Shown one piece after another: positions 54,848 to 64,000 of a stretch of 64,000 bases of DNA (position 1 is its first letter; each line of letters opens with the position of its first letter). This DNA is from Batillaria attramentaria (taxonomy: Eukaryota; Mollusca; Gastropoda; Batillariidae), in contig JACVVK020000149.1 of the NCBI GenBank assembly GCA_018292915.2, positions 1,145,001 through 1,209,000 of the forward strand, in the 5' to 3' direction. Made by a program: the position numbers and the translations under genes. The notes below the pieces were generated by a model that saw nothing but the letters and a program-made list of their open reading frames with translations, had not been told where the DNA came from and did no database searches.

Positions 54848-55186
54848 GGCCGGACGACTGCTCCTCCCGCTTCCGCTGACCACCACACTACTACCTAACA
54901 TCATCATCATCATCATCTCTACCCGGTCACCACCACAACCATCAAAAATCGACATTCAACCAACAGCCAGCAACTAGTAAATATTTAAACAAGCACACAA
55001 GATAGTCTTCTCTTCGTTTTGTCGCTGGACACCGGTTTCAAGCCGCAAGAAAACGAAGGTCAACCAACACACAGAAACGTCATTTGTGAAAATGACACGT
55101 GCATGGTAGTAATACGAGAATGCGAAAGAGAATTGCTTTCTACAAATATGTCCACGAGAAAGGTCAGCACACGATGTGGCTGGATA
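53966..55186. repeat. Segmental array copy 3
   Basis: Repeats blocks A to D of copy 2; D at 55107-55186 is nearly identical to 53514-53593. It carries a SINE-A at 54143-54318 and (CT)n at 54816-54843. The copy-to-copy distance for block D is 1593 bp. Confidence 0.88.
54143..54318 (+). mobile_element. SINE-A inserted in array copy 3
   Basis: Full-length plus-strand copy with B-box cagttcgaatcccggc. The paralogous sequence at 55618-55650 (gagaaaactcacgtgcctta) lacks it. cgcatgtct before and cacgtgtct after look like a mutated target duplication. Confidence 0.94.
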
Positions 55187-55740
55187 AAATTCAGTTTTCA
55201 TGGTGTGCACGAGATGGTATGAAACAAGTGTTGCGTGGACGATGGAACACTGACGTATCACGGTCATCCATTCCAACACATCAAGCACTGAAACCGATCA
55301 TGAAAAAGCAAACTTCCCTTCTGTCCGCGTTGTCGTTAGAAGTTAAGTTCAAATCTCATGAAATGAAAGCCAACACTTGTGAAAATAACATGCACGATAC
55401 AAAAATTCTTAAAATAAATGATGCCAATGTCACTAAGAAGGGCACGCATTGTGACTGGGTGACCTTCAGGCCTTGTCACGTGCACAAGACGACGTAACAC
55501 AATTACATCCATTGCCTAGACGATGGAGCTTTGACACATCACGAAATCATTCATTATTCGTTGACCTTCGTATCTGAAACTACAGCTACATCGTTGTATT
55601 TGGTGTTACTAGGATTAGAGAAAACTCACGTGCCTTAAAATGGGTCACTCAGTCACGACCGACAGCAGTGAAGCAACCTCATCAAGTCACCACCACGGGC
55701 TGCAGTCAAAATGGATGACAGTGTTTCATGTGCTACTCCG
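55187..55740. repeat. Segmental array copy 4, partial
   Basis: Two A-type blocks (at 55187-55275 and 55445-55650) and a short B remnant (gacagtgtttcatgtgctac). A 132-codon frame across it is a by-product of the duplication. Confidence 0.75.
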
Positions 55741-56809
55741 CTTTAAAGATTTCGACAATGAAATATTGAGCTTTCATGATTAGTTCTCGTGGTTTTCCAC
55801 GGAAGAAACCACAAGATGCTTCAATTTGTAGCCGTAGCTATCGAGCCTCAGTACAAGACATCCCGGTGACTGAACTCAAATCTCATTGCCAAAATGGTTA
55901 TAAGCAAGTTTTAAATATGGCAATGCTGCAGACATTTGAATACGAGGTTGAACTTAGAAAAATTGATTCGTGGTTATGACATTGTCCACACTTACTCAGT
56001 TACCCTTATAACATGTGCTGTCACTCAAACACATGCAAATTTACATCCACAGCAAAACATACTCACATTAACGCATATATGCATACAGACTCCATAATTT
56101 TAAATACTGGAAAGAGTTTGTAATCCTTTAATCGACGGTTCATAATAACAACACACACTCAATAAAATTTTGTTCGATGCATATTTGTTATTAAGACAAA
56201 AAGAAGACACACAGGAAGAGCCAAAGAAAAAAAAATTGTCCGCAAAACCCAAAACCCAGCAACATCAACAACTAAAACACCGTTTTCTTCGGACTCCTCT
56301 GGAATCAAACAGTTTAATCTTTTTCTCACGAATCACTTTAAGGTCAAGGAACCGCAGGCTATCTCTAGCGCCAAGGGTCATCTGGGAAAAAAGGACCTCA
56401 GTGCCTATCAAATCCGTGACGGTTAGCCCCCTTTTCAAGATCATGATAAATCTCGTGTTTTATCTGATACTTGACGAGAACGGTCGTTGCCATAACGTGA
56501 ACACGCTGAATCATTCTTTGTGTCTGGGAGTGTGACCTAGCTCGGCGTCACTACAGAACAATCATGGGAACAGATCTGAGAGGGAGTGATATTATTTTGT
56601 CGAGGTCACACTTACTCTACAGTACCAGACGAGCATGTGTGAGAATTGTGAGCTTTTGTGACATTGAACTTTGCGTTCGTTCGTTCACCTTTGTCTCCAA
56701 GCATCCCGGCACAGCTGTTGATTAGTTCCTGTCAGTGACTAACTAGCTTATTTACCTCATCAGATTCTCGGCAAAGCTGTGTACGTCTGCTAGTGTATAT
56801 GTTTATGTT

Positions 56810-56812
<3 letters not shown>
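55741..56812. other. No gene recognised
   Basis: Frames at 55776-55979 and 56170-56535 have protein-like residue mixes but no recognisable motif, splice pattern or start context. Otherwise apparently unique. Confidence 0.35.
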
Positions 56813-56901
<89 letters not shown>

Positions 56902-57045
56902 GCGCTCGCGCACACAAATTCGCCAAGAAAAAACAAAACAAAAACAAAAACAAACAAACAAACAAACAAACAAACAGGAACCCAAACAACAGCAACAACA
57001 AAAACCACCACCACCACCACCACCACCACCACCACCAACAACAAC
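56813..57045. repeat. (CA)n, (CG)n, (CAAA)n and (ACC)n chain
   Basis: (CA)n 56813-56887, (CG)n 56886-56904, A-rich (CAAA)n to 56976, (ACC)n 57004-57038. All strand-biased; open frames are artefacts. Confidence 0.97.
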
Positions 57046-57394
57046 AAAATCATCATTATGATTTCCCAATATTTCTTATCATCGTGAAGAGTTCATCAGG
57101 GGAGGACAGTTCTCATACGTCATACGTCATACGTCATAACGTCATAGTCAATATATGTATACTGACTATAAGTGGAATGCGGCAGCTGTGCTGAAGGCAG
57201 TCTGAGCAATCGTGATCGTCTTATGTTTCTGTTACCATAACATACATGCGTGTAAAAAAGAATCTGGCAGAACACGAAAATAAGAACAAAGTAGGCTACA
57301 TCATAAACTCCCCTGCACTCTAAGGAACAACATAAATCAGTTACACCGTACTTTTAGAGTGCAAAACGTAAAAAAATACACAGCTGATCTTGGG

Positions 57395-57450
57395 GGGAGG
57401 AGGGGGGGGGGAGGAGGGAGGGGGAGGGAGGGGGAAAGGGGGGGGGGGGA
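57395..57450. repeat. G-rich block
   Basis: Multiple G-runs with A interruptions, possible G-quadruplex. Repeats of catacgt occur at 57114-57135. Confidence 0.9.
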
Positions 57451-57656
57451 GCTGAGCATACCGCTCGTCTATAAATATTCGTTAGCATCTCTTTCTTCTC
57501 CTTAGACTGTGGTGAAGGTTAGGCGTGTGTGGGCCAAACATAAATTCTTTGGGCGAGGATGCGGAACGATCACAGAGAGAAATCTGACGCCTTTTTTTGC
57601 GCTCCAGTATGTTGCACCTATACCACCCCAGTGCGGAGTATGCCAGTGCAAGGAAC

Positions 57657-57664
57657 TCTCTCTC

Positions 57665-57695
<31 letters not shown>

Positions 57696-57714
57696 CAGTG
57701 TCTGTCTGACTCTA

Positions 57715-57800
<86 letters not shown>

Positions 57801-57995
57801 AGTGAGTTGTGTGTGGTCCTTACTTATTATCTTTTCAAGTTTGTTTGTTTGTTTTGTTTTGACAGTAGTATTAGTCCATGAAGTGTAGCAAAGGCAAGTT
57901 TTGAAACTGGTATGAGTATGCCTGTAACTTCTATCGTTGCCGGTAAAATAAAGGTTTTTGTTCTTGTTCTCTCCGGCTGAGTCGTGTCAGCGCGC

Positions 57996-58079
<84 letters not shown>

Positions 58080-58080
58080 A
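57657..58080. repeat. (CTGT)n and two long (GT)n
   Basis: (CTGT)n at 57667-57695, (GT)n 57717-57798 and (GT)n 57997-58077. Confidence 0.97.
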
Positions 58081-58107
58081 GTTGAAGTTGAAGAAATATC
58101 CGTACAA

Positions 58108-58262
58108 CTAATCTTTAATAATAATAATAATAATAATATTTATAGGGCGCCTATCCCCGTGGAACGAGCTCTAGGCGCCTTCAGTACAATCTAAAACCTA
58201 AAAAAGCACAAAAACCCCATTCACTCAACTGCGTAAGAAAAAAAAAAAAGGCACACACACAC

Positions 58263-58293
<31 letters not shown>

Positions 58294-58320
58294 GCTGAAA
58301 AAAAAGAAAAAGGCAGAGAC
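58108..58320 (-). mobile_element. L2-type LINE or SINE 3' end
   Basis: (AAT)n at 58116-58138 adjoins a gggcgcctatcc ... ctaggcgcct stem. A (CA)n lies at 58253-58293. No coding part was identified. Confidence 0.6.
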
Positions 58321-59270
58321 CAAGATAAAAAAAAACCAAGAACAAGTGCCAGTGATAAAACCCAAAACAAAAGAACAGATTAATATGAGACAGATAAAAC
58401 CTAAAAGACAGCAGTGGTAAGGAGCTAAAAGAACGACTGACACTATAAGACTTGAATACGATGCCATCCATTGCGCATCTTTTGACATTGTTCAGTAACT
58501 GAAGTGTTGTTCAAAGTCTCATTTGAAATCCGTTGATGGATCGACTGAGGTTGCAACTAAAGTGCAAACGTTGCAGACAGTACTTGTTTCCAGTGCTGCA
58601 GTTTCCTGAATCCACTCTCAGTCACGGCAGATCGAGAAAATGCCGGGTGTGACTCAGTGAAACCCAAAAGCAGGCTACCCATCTCCACAAAGTATAATCG
58701 CTTCTACCTTTGCGGTGTTCACGTATGGAATGACAAGGTCGTACATATGTATGTATACCACCTGCCCAACACACACCTTTACACCCATACACCCACACCA
58801 CTCTCCCACCCCATCCGACCACCTCGATATAACGCGCATGCGCACTGAGAACTGACACGGACACACTATATCAAAGAAAAATAATCAGCGCTCTTAGCGG
58901 ACTGCTCGACTCCAGAAATCAAACTGCAATGTCTTTTCCTGTGGTATAATTTACAGCTCCGTCACGAGCTTTTTCTATTTGATTGACCCCAGAAAATCCA
59001 CCATTTCCGAGCCTTCTTTAACGTCATTCTCAAGTGGACCAATCAGAAACGTCCAGGACATAACTGGCTTGACAAAAAAAAAGGCAGAGACAAAACTGAG
59101 GATGGCAAAAGTCAGTCTACAGCATGCATATCTACGACCACGAATCATGACGTATCCCTCGATCGTAAAGTTCTGTAGTCAGTGGTATCGGAATATCTTA
59201 CTCCTTGCTGCGAGGGTAATAAATTATGTAATGTGTTTTTTGGTCCAAAGCCGGCTGCATCTCAGACGCA
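58321..59270. other. No gene recognised
   Basis: Apparently unique. The frame at 58979-59293 has no known motif; a ccaatcag box lies at 59038-59046. Confidence 0.35.
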
Positions 59271-59279
59271 CTTTCGATA

Positions 59280-60115
59280 TTCATATTGCGTAATCCCTAT
59301 CCTATGTAAAACTCCATAACCTTCCTCGCTGCAGACTACGGCACATGCATGCATCAAACCCACGTCAACATAGACTGAAGACCCCCCTCCCCTCCCCCCC
59401 CCCCACCCTCCCCGCCACACACACACACACACAAAACACTGAGGGCTAAACACTCATTTGGGGTATCTGACTGAGTCGGCGTTCTTATATTGTGTCATCC
59501 TTGCCCAATGTGACCCTGAAAGCTTTCATAACCTTCCTGCAACTTCACAGACTTCAGCGCATGCATCAAACCCACACAAACATACAGGAAGACACCCCCT
59601 CGGCCCCCAACCCTCCCCAACGCCCCACCCCCACCCCCAGCCCCGCCGCCCTCAGGGGACGAAACACTTTGGGTGTGTGCCGGTTGATGTTGTGTTAACC
59701 CTCATCCGATGCGACCAAAATTATGACAAATTTGCGCGATTTGAGTAAAGTGGGTTCCTGGCCTAAATAGAAAGTCGACTCGCATTACTCCAGTGAGGCC
59801 TGAAAGGGACTAACGGCTGAACACTGCGGGTGTCTGCGATCATATTGCGTAACTCTTACTAGTGAGCAGTCAGGTCAGAACTCAGCCCGTATAATTCCAA
59901 CTCAAAAGTGAGGTGCGTAATTGCGTGCTGCGCAAACAGACAGCACGTGATTCCGGCATAAGTGCTGAACTGCACAACTGTGCAATGTGACTCCGAGTCC
60001 GTAGTCTCCTCACAGTTTCCAAAACTTTCCCTGCAACACTGACACTGCATGCATCAACTGACTGAGCCCACACGAACATGCAGGAAGGACCCCCCCCCCC
60101 CCATCCCCTCCAACC
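59280..60115. repeat. Degenerate tandem units with C-rich blocks, about three
   Basis: Segments at 59280-59455, 59490-59690 and 59800-60115 share cataaccttcctgcaa / aacttt.cctgcaac, catgcatcaaacccaca, aacatacaggaaga and C-rich blocks, with heavy divergence. 59783-59810 also contains a family X fragment. Confidence 0.65.
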
Positions 60116-60404
60116 CGCCTCACCCCTCCCCTCCCCTCCCCTCCCCGTCCCACTCTAGCACTGTTGCATCATCCTGCGCCGGCACGTCGGGAGGATCTGT
60201 CTGCAGCCAGCCGTACACACAGGCACGCACCGCTCTCAGAAGCCAGAACCAGCAAGGACTTTGGAGTCTCGCCGCCCGTGCTATTTCCAGGGCCAGGGAT
60301 CGATAGCAGCTCATCTGGCTTCCTCTGTTGCATGGCGTCCGTCATTGTGGCACTGTCGTCCCTCGCTTCCTGGGGTTCAGTGCATGAAAAGAGACAGATC
60401 AGTT

Positions 60405-60870
60405 AGTCTGAGACTTAGGTCTAGTCTAAGACGAATTACGTCGGGACCCTTTTCAGCGTGTGTCACTAGATTTAGCTCTAGTCTAAGACGTATTACGTGG
60501 GGACTATTTTCAGCGTGTGTCACTAGACTTAGCTCTAGTCTAAGACGTATTACGTCGGGACCATTTTCAGCGTGTGTCACTAGATTTAGCTCTAGTCTAT
60601 GACGTATTACGCCGGGACTATTCAGTTTCAGCGTGTGTCACTAGATGTAGCTCTAGTCTAAGACGTATTACGTCGGGACTATTTTCAGCGTGTGTCACTA
60701 GACTTAGCACTAGTCTATGACGTATTACGTCGGGACTATCTTCAGCGTGTGTCACTAGACTCAGCTCTAGTTTAAGACGTATTACGTCGGGACTATCAAT
60801 ATTTTCGGCCAGTGTCACTAGAATTAGCGCTAGTCTCAGACATCTTACGTCGGGACTATTGTCAGAGTGC
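60405..60870. repeat. 57-bp minisatellite, eight units
   Basis: Units start near 60424, 60481, 60538, 60595, 60656, 60713, 60770 and 60831. Two 4-bp insertions shift the spacing. The core is gacgtattacgtcgggacta with gtgtgtcactaga. Because 57 is a multiple of three, open frames of 19-residue units appear on both strands in the first part and then break at the 4-bp insertions. Confidence 0.95.
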
Positions 60871-60989
60871 GCCGCCGTTTACCCTCTGAAATAGTCGTAA
60901 ACTGGTCTTAGTCCCCGTTTATGCATCGCGTACTAATCTTTTAGTCTGAGCTTTGTCTCGGTCTTACGTCGTAGTGTCACCTCATGCAT

Positions 60990-61735
60990 CAGGCCCTCGG
61001 TCCCCCGCCAGTTTTTTTTTTGTTTTTTTTTTTATATGTATTTCTCTCCTTTTTTTTTTTCTTTTCGTTTTTGGCTTCCCCTCTTTTTCTTTACAGACGC
61101 CGGGAGAGGAGCATAATTTGGTTGGAATATTTACGAATCGTGGCTTTCTCCAAGACAGGTTGGCTTCCGCCAGCAACATGCCCATATTTGGCAGTGAGAG
61201 TTGTCCCTGGAAGTGGGCCAGTCTAGGAACGCTGAGGGAATTTGGAAAGCCCCGGTTGATGGTAGGTGGGTGAGCGGGTGGCCTCATGTGCAAGCCCCTC
61301 TCCCCCCCCCCCCCCCCCCCCCCCCCCCGCTACCCCCCTCCCCCCGCCCACCCCCGTACGCCCCCAAACTACGACGCCTCTCTCCACGACTCCTGGAAGA
61401 TGGCTTGTTCTCAATATACGTGCGTTGGCCTATCACCACGTGTCCTCTCAGTGAAGTCTTTTTTCGATTGTCTGAGTCGCTTCCGTTGTTGACGGTCTTC
61501 TTTTTGCGAAATTCCGAAGCGAACAAGCCCTCGGGGTCTGATTAAATCAAAGGCTGAATGTTCTCGATCTGAATTAAGTAAAATACGCTGGGGCTCAAAC
61601 ACATCGGTTCACGCCCTTAATCTCTAGCATCTACGCAGCTTTATTGCTAAAATGGTAACAGGTGCGTTACTCATTTACATAAAACGTTAATTTTGTTGAA
61701 AAAAAAAGAAAAAAAAGAAGAAGAAGAAGAAAGAA

Positions 61736-61740
<5 letters not shown>
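60990..61740. other. T-runs, C-run, no gene recognised
   Basis: T-runs at 61010-61065 and a C-run of about 27 at 61301-61328 (with C-rich sequence to 61365). Polyproline-type frames here are artefacts. Confidence 0.5.

Positions 61741-61812
<72 letters not shown>
61736..61812. repeat. (GT)n and (GA)n
   Basis: (GT)n 61736-61795 followed by (GA)n to 61812. Confidence 0.97.
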
Positions 61813-61814
<2 letters not shown>

Positions 61815-62079
61815 TTTAGACAAGTGATGCAGTGCACGTGGCAATCGGCAAAAATTATACAGATTCGATACGTCACCAGTCAGTCATTCGTTCAAGGTTA
61901 TACTGCAGGCCCGTATTGTGACAGAAGGCAGACAGATTCGCAGTGACAGTGCAAGAAAGTGCAAGACAACTCTTCCAGTGCACGCGCAAACACGCGACGA
62001 CATTCATTAACACATTTTGTACCGCAGACGACTAATCCACGTTGTTGACTCTTGTTCTGTTTTAGCCATATGATAATTA

Positions 62080-62235
62080 TATGCGAAAAATAGGCAAGAT
62101 TAATAATTCTTTGACGGCCGCTGTCACTGCAGCAAACACGAGTATAATCAAAGTGCAACACTCCCACTAAGCCAAGTCTAAATCCATGCAGACACTTTTT
62201 TGTGTTTTTTTTTTTGCTGGCTCCTTGAATCTCCA
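62080..62235 (-). repeat. Dispersed repeat shared with 26528-26690
   Basis: gcagcaaacacgagtataat and aaatccatg blocks followed by T-runs and tgctggctcc. See 26528-26635. Confidence 0.75.
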
Positions 62236-62366
62236 CCTGAAGGCTTCTGGGTGGTAAGCGCTCCCAGAACTTGGAAGAAAGTAATTCTCTGAAGAAAATA
62301 CAGATCCACAAACTATAATTTTCTGCATAAGATATGAGATAAATTTTCAACAGGGCATTATGTTTG

Positions 62367-62710
62367 TTTTTTGCCCCACTCGGGGCAAGGAATATTTTCC
62401 TTTCTCGTATGTGGCACCGTTCATTCGGGCCGATCGTCGGGGGTTCTCTCCGGGTACTCCGGCTTCCTCCCCCTCTGCTTTGGAAATGTTCAGCCCACCA
62501 AATTTGAAAAATAAACGCAATTCTACAATCCGAAATTTAAATAGCTGAGCTGACCCTTCGCACCACGTGATTGTATTGTGTTTATGTCCAGTGTGTGAGA
62601 GAATGCGTGTGATTCACGTGAGCGTGCGTGTTGGGTTCAGTTCGCGGCGCTTTGAGCCGATTCATGAAATTGGGTAAAGCGCCTATACAGTACTCATTAT
62701 TATTATTATT
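62367..62710 (+). mobile_element. SINE-B lacking its tRNA head
   Basis: Starts just after the B-box (gccccactcggggcaaggaa) and continues through gttctctccgggtactccgg, the gcgctttgagcc stem and (ATT)n. A (GT)n at 62711-62738 follows. Confidence 0.93.
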
Positions 62711-63119
62711 TGTGTGTGTGTGTGTGTGTGTGTGTGTGATAATCTACCACTGGTGCACAAACCCTAACTTACGCTCAGTTGGTATAATGTATACCAGTCA
62801 ATTCCGTCGATATTTCGCATAAAGTCGTAGAACGAAGTCAGCGGCCACGTGACTTCACCTCGCCAGACCCCGGAGAACATTTTGCACCCCCTCCCGCGTT
62901 GATACAGTCGCCCGCGTTAGTGGGGGATACAGTCGCCCTCGTTAGTGGACGACTGGAGTTTATTTGCCCTTCCTGCGCATGACTGGTATACATTTGCACC
63001 CCCTAACGGGCGAACTGTACCAACTGAGTCTAACTTACTAGGCAGGAATTGAGTTAATTCACATTCGAAACGACAGGGCCGATCAGTGAAAGCGCAAATG
63101 TACAGTCAGTGACCTAGCT

Positions 63120-63520
63120 CTGACAATTGTACCAACATTTGCTTGTTCCAGAAAAGTGCAAACTGGCCATTGGGACCAACTTCCCGCTAGGAGGGATTCA
63201 GCATACGCGGAGAGACGTGACACTCACTAATTTACCTTCACAGCGACAGTGTCAATCAATAACAGCGAAAACGTCCAGCCAAAGAGCTCTGACAATGATA
63301 TCACTGTTCCGGAAAAGTGCAAAATGGCAGAGACAGCAACTTCCCGTTGAGCGACAGTGACAATGAAAACGAAAAGGCGGGTCCTGTGTGAGAGTTCTGT
63401 GTAGTCTGCTAATTGTATCGCTATTAAATTTAGTTTCTTCCGGTAAAGTGCAAAATGGCAGTGGAACCAACTTCCGGTTGAGGGAAGCGCACGCGCAGCG
63501 TGACACACTCATCATTTTAC
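63120..63520. repeat. Three degenerate units of 130-160 bp
   Basis: ccagaaaagtgcaaactggc (63149), ccggaaaagtgcaaaatggc (63308) and ccggtaaagtgcaaaatggc (63440) are each followed by an accaacttccc/ggttgag block. Confidence 0.8.
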
Positions 63521-64000
63521 CTCCAAGGGCTCGCCCACCCCCTTTGATTGACAGTAGTGGAGTCGTCTATTGGTCGTCTAGAGACCTTGGGACCTATGCA
63601 TGGACACGACCTAAACGCGTAGGCCCTGCCTAAATTCGTAGGCTCTGACTAAATCTCGGAAATCGGTATGCATGGACACAGACAACGGGGTAGTCAGGGC
63701 CTAAACGGCAGCCTAAACGGCCCCGATTTAGTCACGCGAAATCGGCGGCCTAAATGCCGTAGGCTCGGCCTAAACGACAATCAGCATGGCGTTTTTCGGT
63801 GTTGTGGAGTTTCATTCGACTATGCCAAGGCCTAGATCATGTTTTATGGGTATATGTACCATACTGCGAGCGTCTTTGGTGTGTACTGTTTTGCATGGCA
63901 CTCTCATCAGTGGCTCAGCCGATCCGGTCAGCATGTCACTGTGACCTGCGCTGTGCCAGTCTCACTAAAGATTTCTGCATTTAGTTTGCTCACCTTCCTT
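63521..64000. other. Short cctaaa/gtaggc repeats, no gene recognised
   Basis: Imperfect repeats of ggcctaaacg and gtaggctc occupy 63600-63780. No supported coding sequence. Confidence 0.45.

Noticed and set aside
55099..55497. A 132-codon frame with internally repeated segments
   Set aside because: It spans two A-type blocks of the segmental array. The equivalent stretches in copies 2 and 3 contain stops and shifts.
56170..56535. A 121-codon frame
   Set aside because: No motif, weak start context and AT-rich low-complexity start. It remains possible but unsupported.
58979..59293. A 104-codon frame after a CCAAT-containing stretch
   Set aside because: Nothing recognisable; the CCAAT lies inside the frame rather than upstream of it.
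60405..60870. CRISPR-like array
   Set aside because: The units are contiguous 57-bp repeats without unique spacers, and the host is eukaryotic.

Overview
This is non-coding eukaryotic DNA, almost certainly from an invertebrate and most likely a lophotrochozoan, with a gastropod mollusc as my best guess. The reasons are very many long (CA/GT)n, (GA/CT)n and (GATG/CTAA-type) microsatellites, several families of tRNA-headed SINEs, LINE fragments of the CR1/L2 and jockey/RTE-like kinds, and MITE-like foldback elements. The species call is an inference from memory of such genomes. I found no complete protein-coding gene, no rRNA or canonical tRNA gene, no CRISPR array and no bacterial-style operon. 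Long open frames in the window are nearly all translated microsatellites (poly Thr-His or Cys-Val), in-frame minisatellites, or repeat fragments.

Layout. 1-3660: three head-to-tail SINE-A copies, then a dispersed repeat (family X) carrying two 5'-truncated LINE insertions in opposite orientation, an inverted X copy and an L2-type LINE end. 3660-10450: microsatellites, another L2-type LINE end, two arrays of a 111-bp repeat (5781 and 8934) around a 303-bp duplication, a candidate coding exon (7151-7299) and a foldback element (7515-8475) with a THAP-like remnant. 10450-22000: SINE-A copies with target-site duplications, a weak candidate promoter and first exon near 10900, an interrupted MITE (16609-17352), an A/C-only tract and an intact MITE with perfect 27-bp inverted ends (20292-20519). 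22000-33240: LINE 3' ends with ATC tails, a long poly(A)-tailed SINE-C, a 32-bp minisatellite, a LINE ORF2 C-terminal fragment with target-site duplication (27279-27585), and a tRNA-headed SINE-D. 33240-47400: more microsatellites, a foldback element with a CRE-like site in each arm (36724-37064), a SINE nested inside a SINE (37110-37466), a 170-bp degenerate satellite (43430-44415), and a MITE whose right arm was hit by a SINE (44455-44960). 47400-56000: inverted SINE-B pair, a 240-bp four-unit array, a candidate terminal exon (50587-50747), and a segmental tandem array (51490-55740) with paralogous empty sites for two insertions. 56000-64000: microsatellites, degenerate duplications, a 57-bp minisatellite (60405-60870), a SINE-B copy and short repeats.

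How the parts relate. The clearest story is mobile-element stratigraphy. LINE ends, SINE-B and several tails share the same GCGC-stem plus (ATT)n 3' end, which suggests that an L2-like LINE mobilised SINE-B. SINE-A (about 20 copies or fragments) is among the youngest layers, because it interrupts another SINE, a MITE and a segmental duplication, often with clean direct repeats. I did not find a convincing new functional system. The items most worth checking are the 7151-8475 region (candidate exon next to a THAP-containing foldback), the 111-bp arrays, and the 51.5-55.7 kb segmental array.
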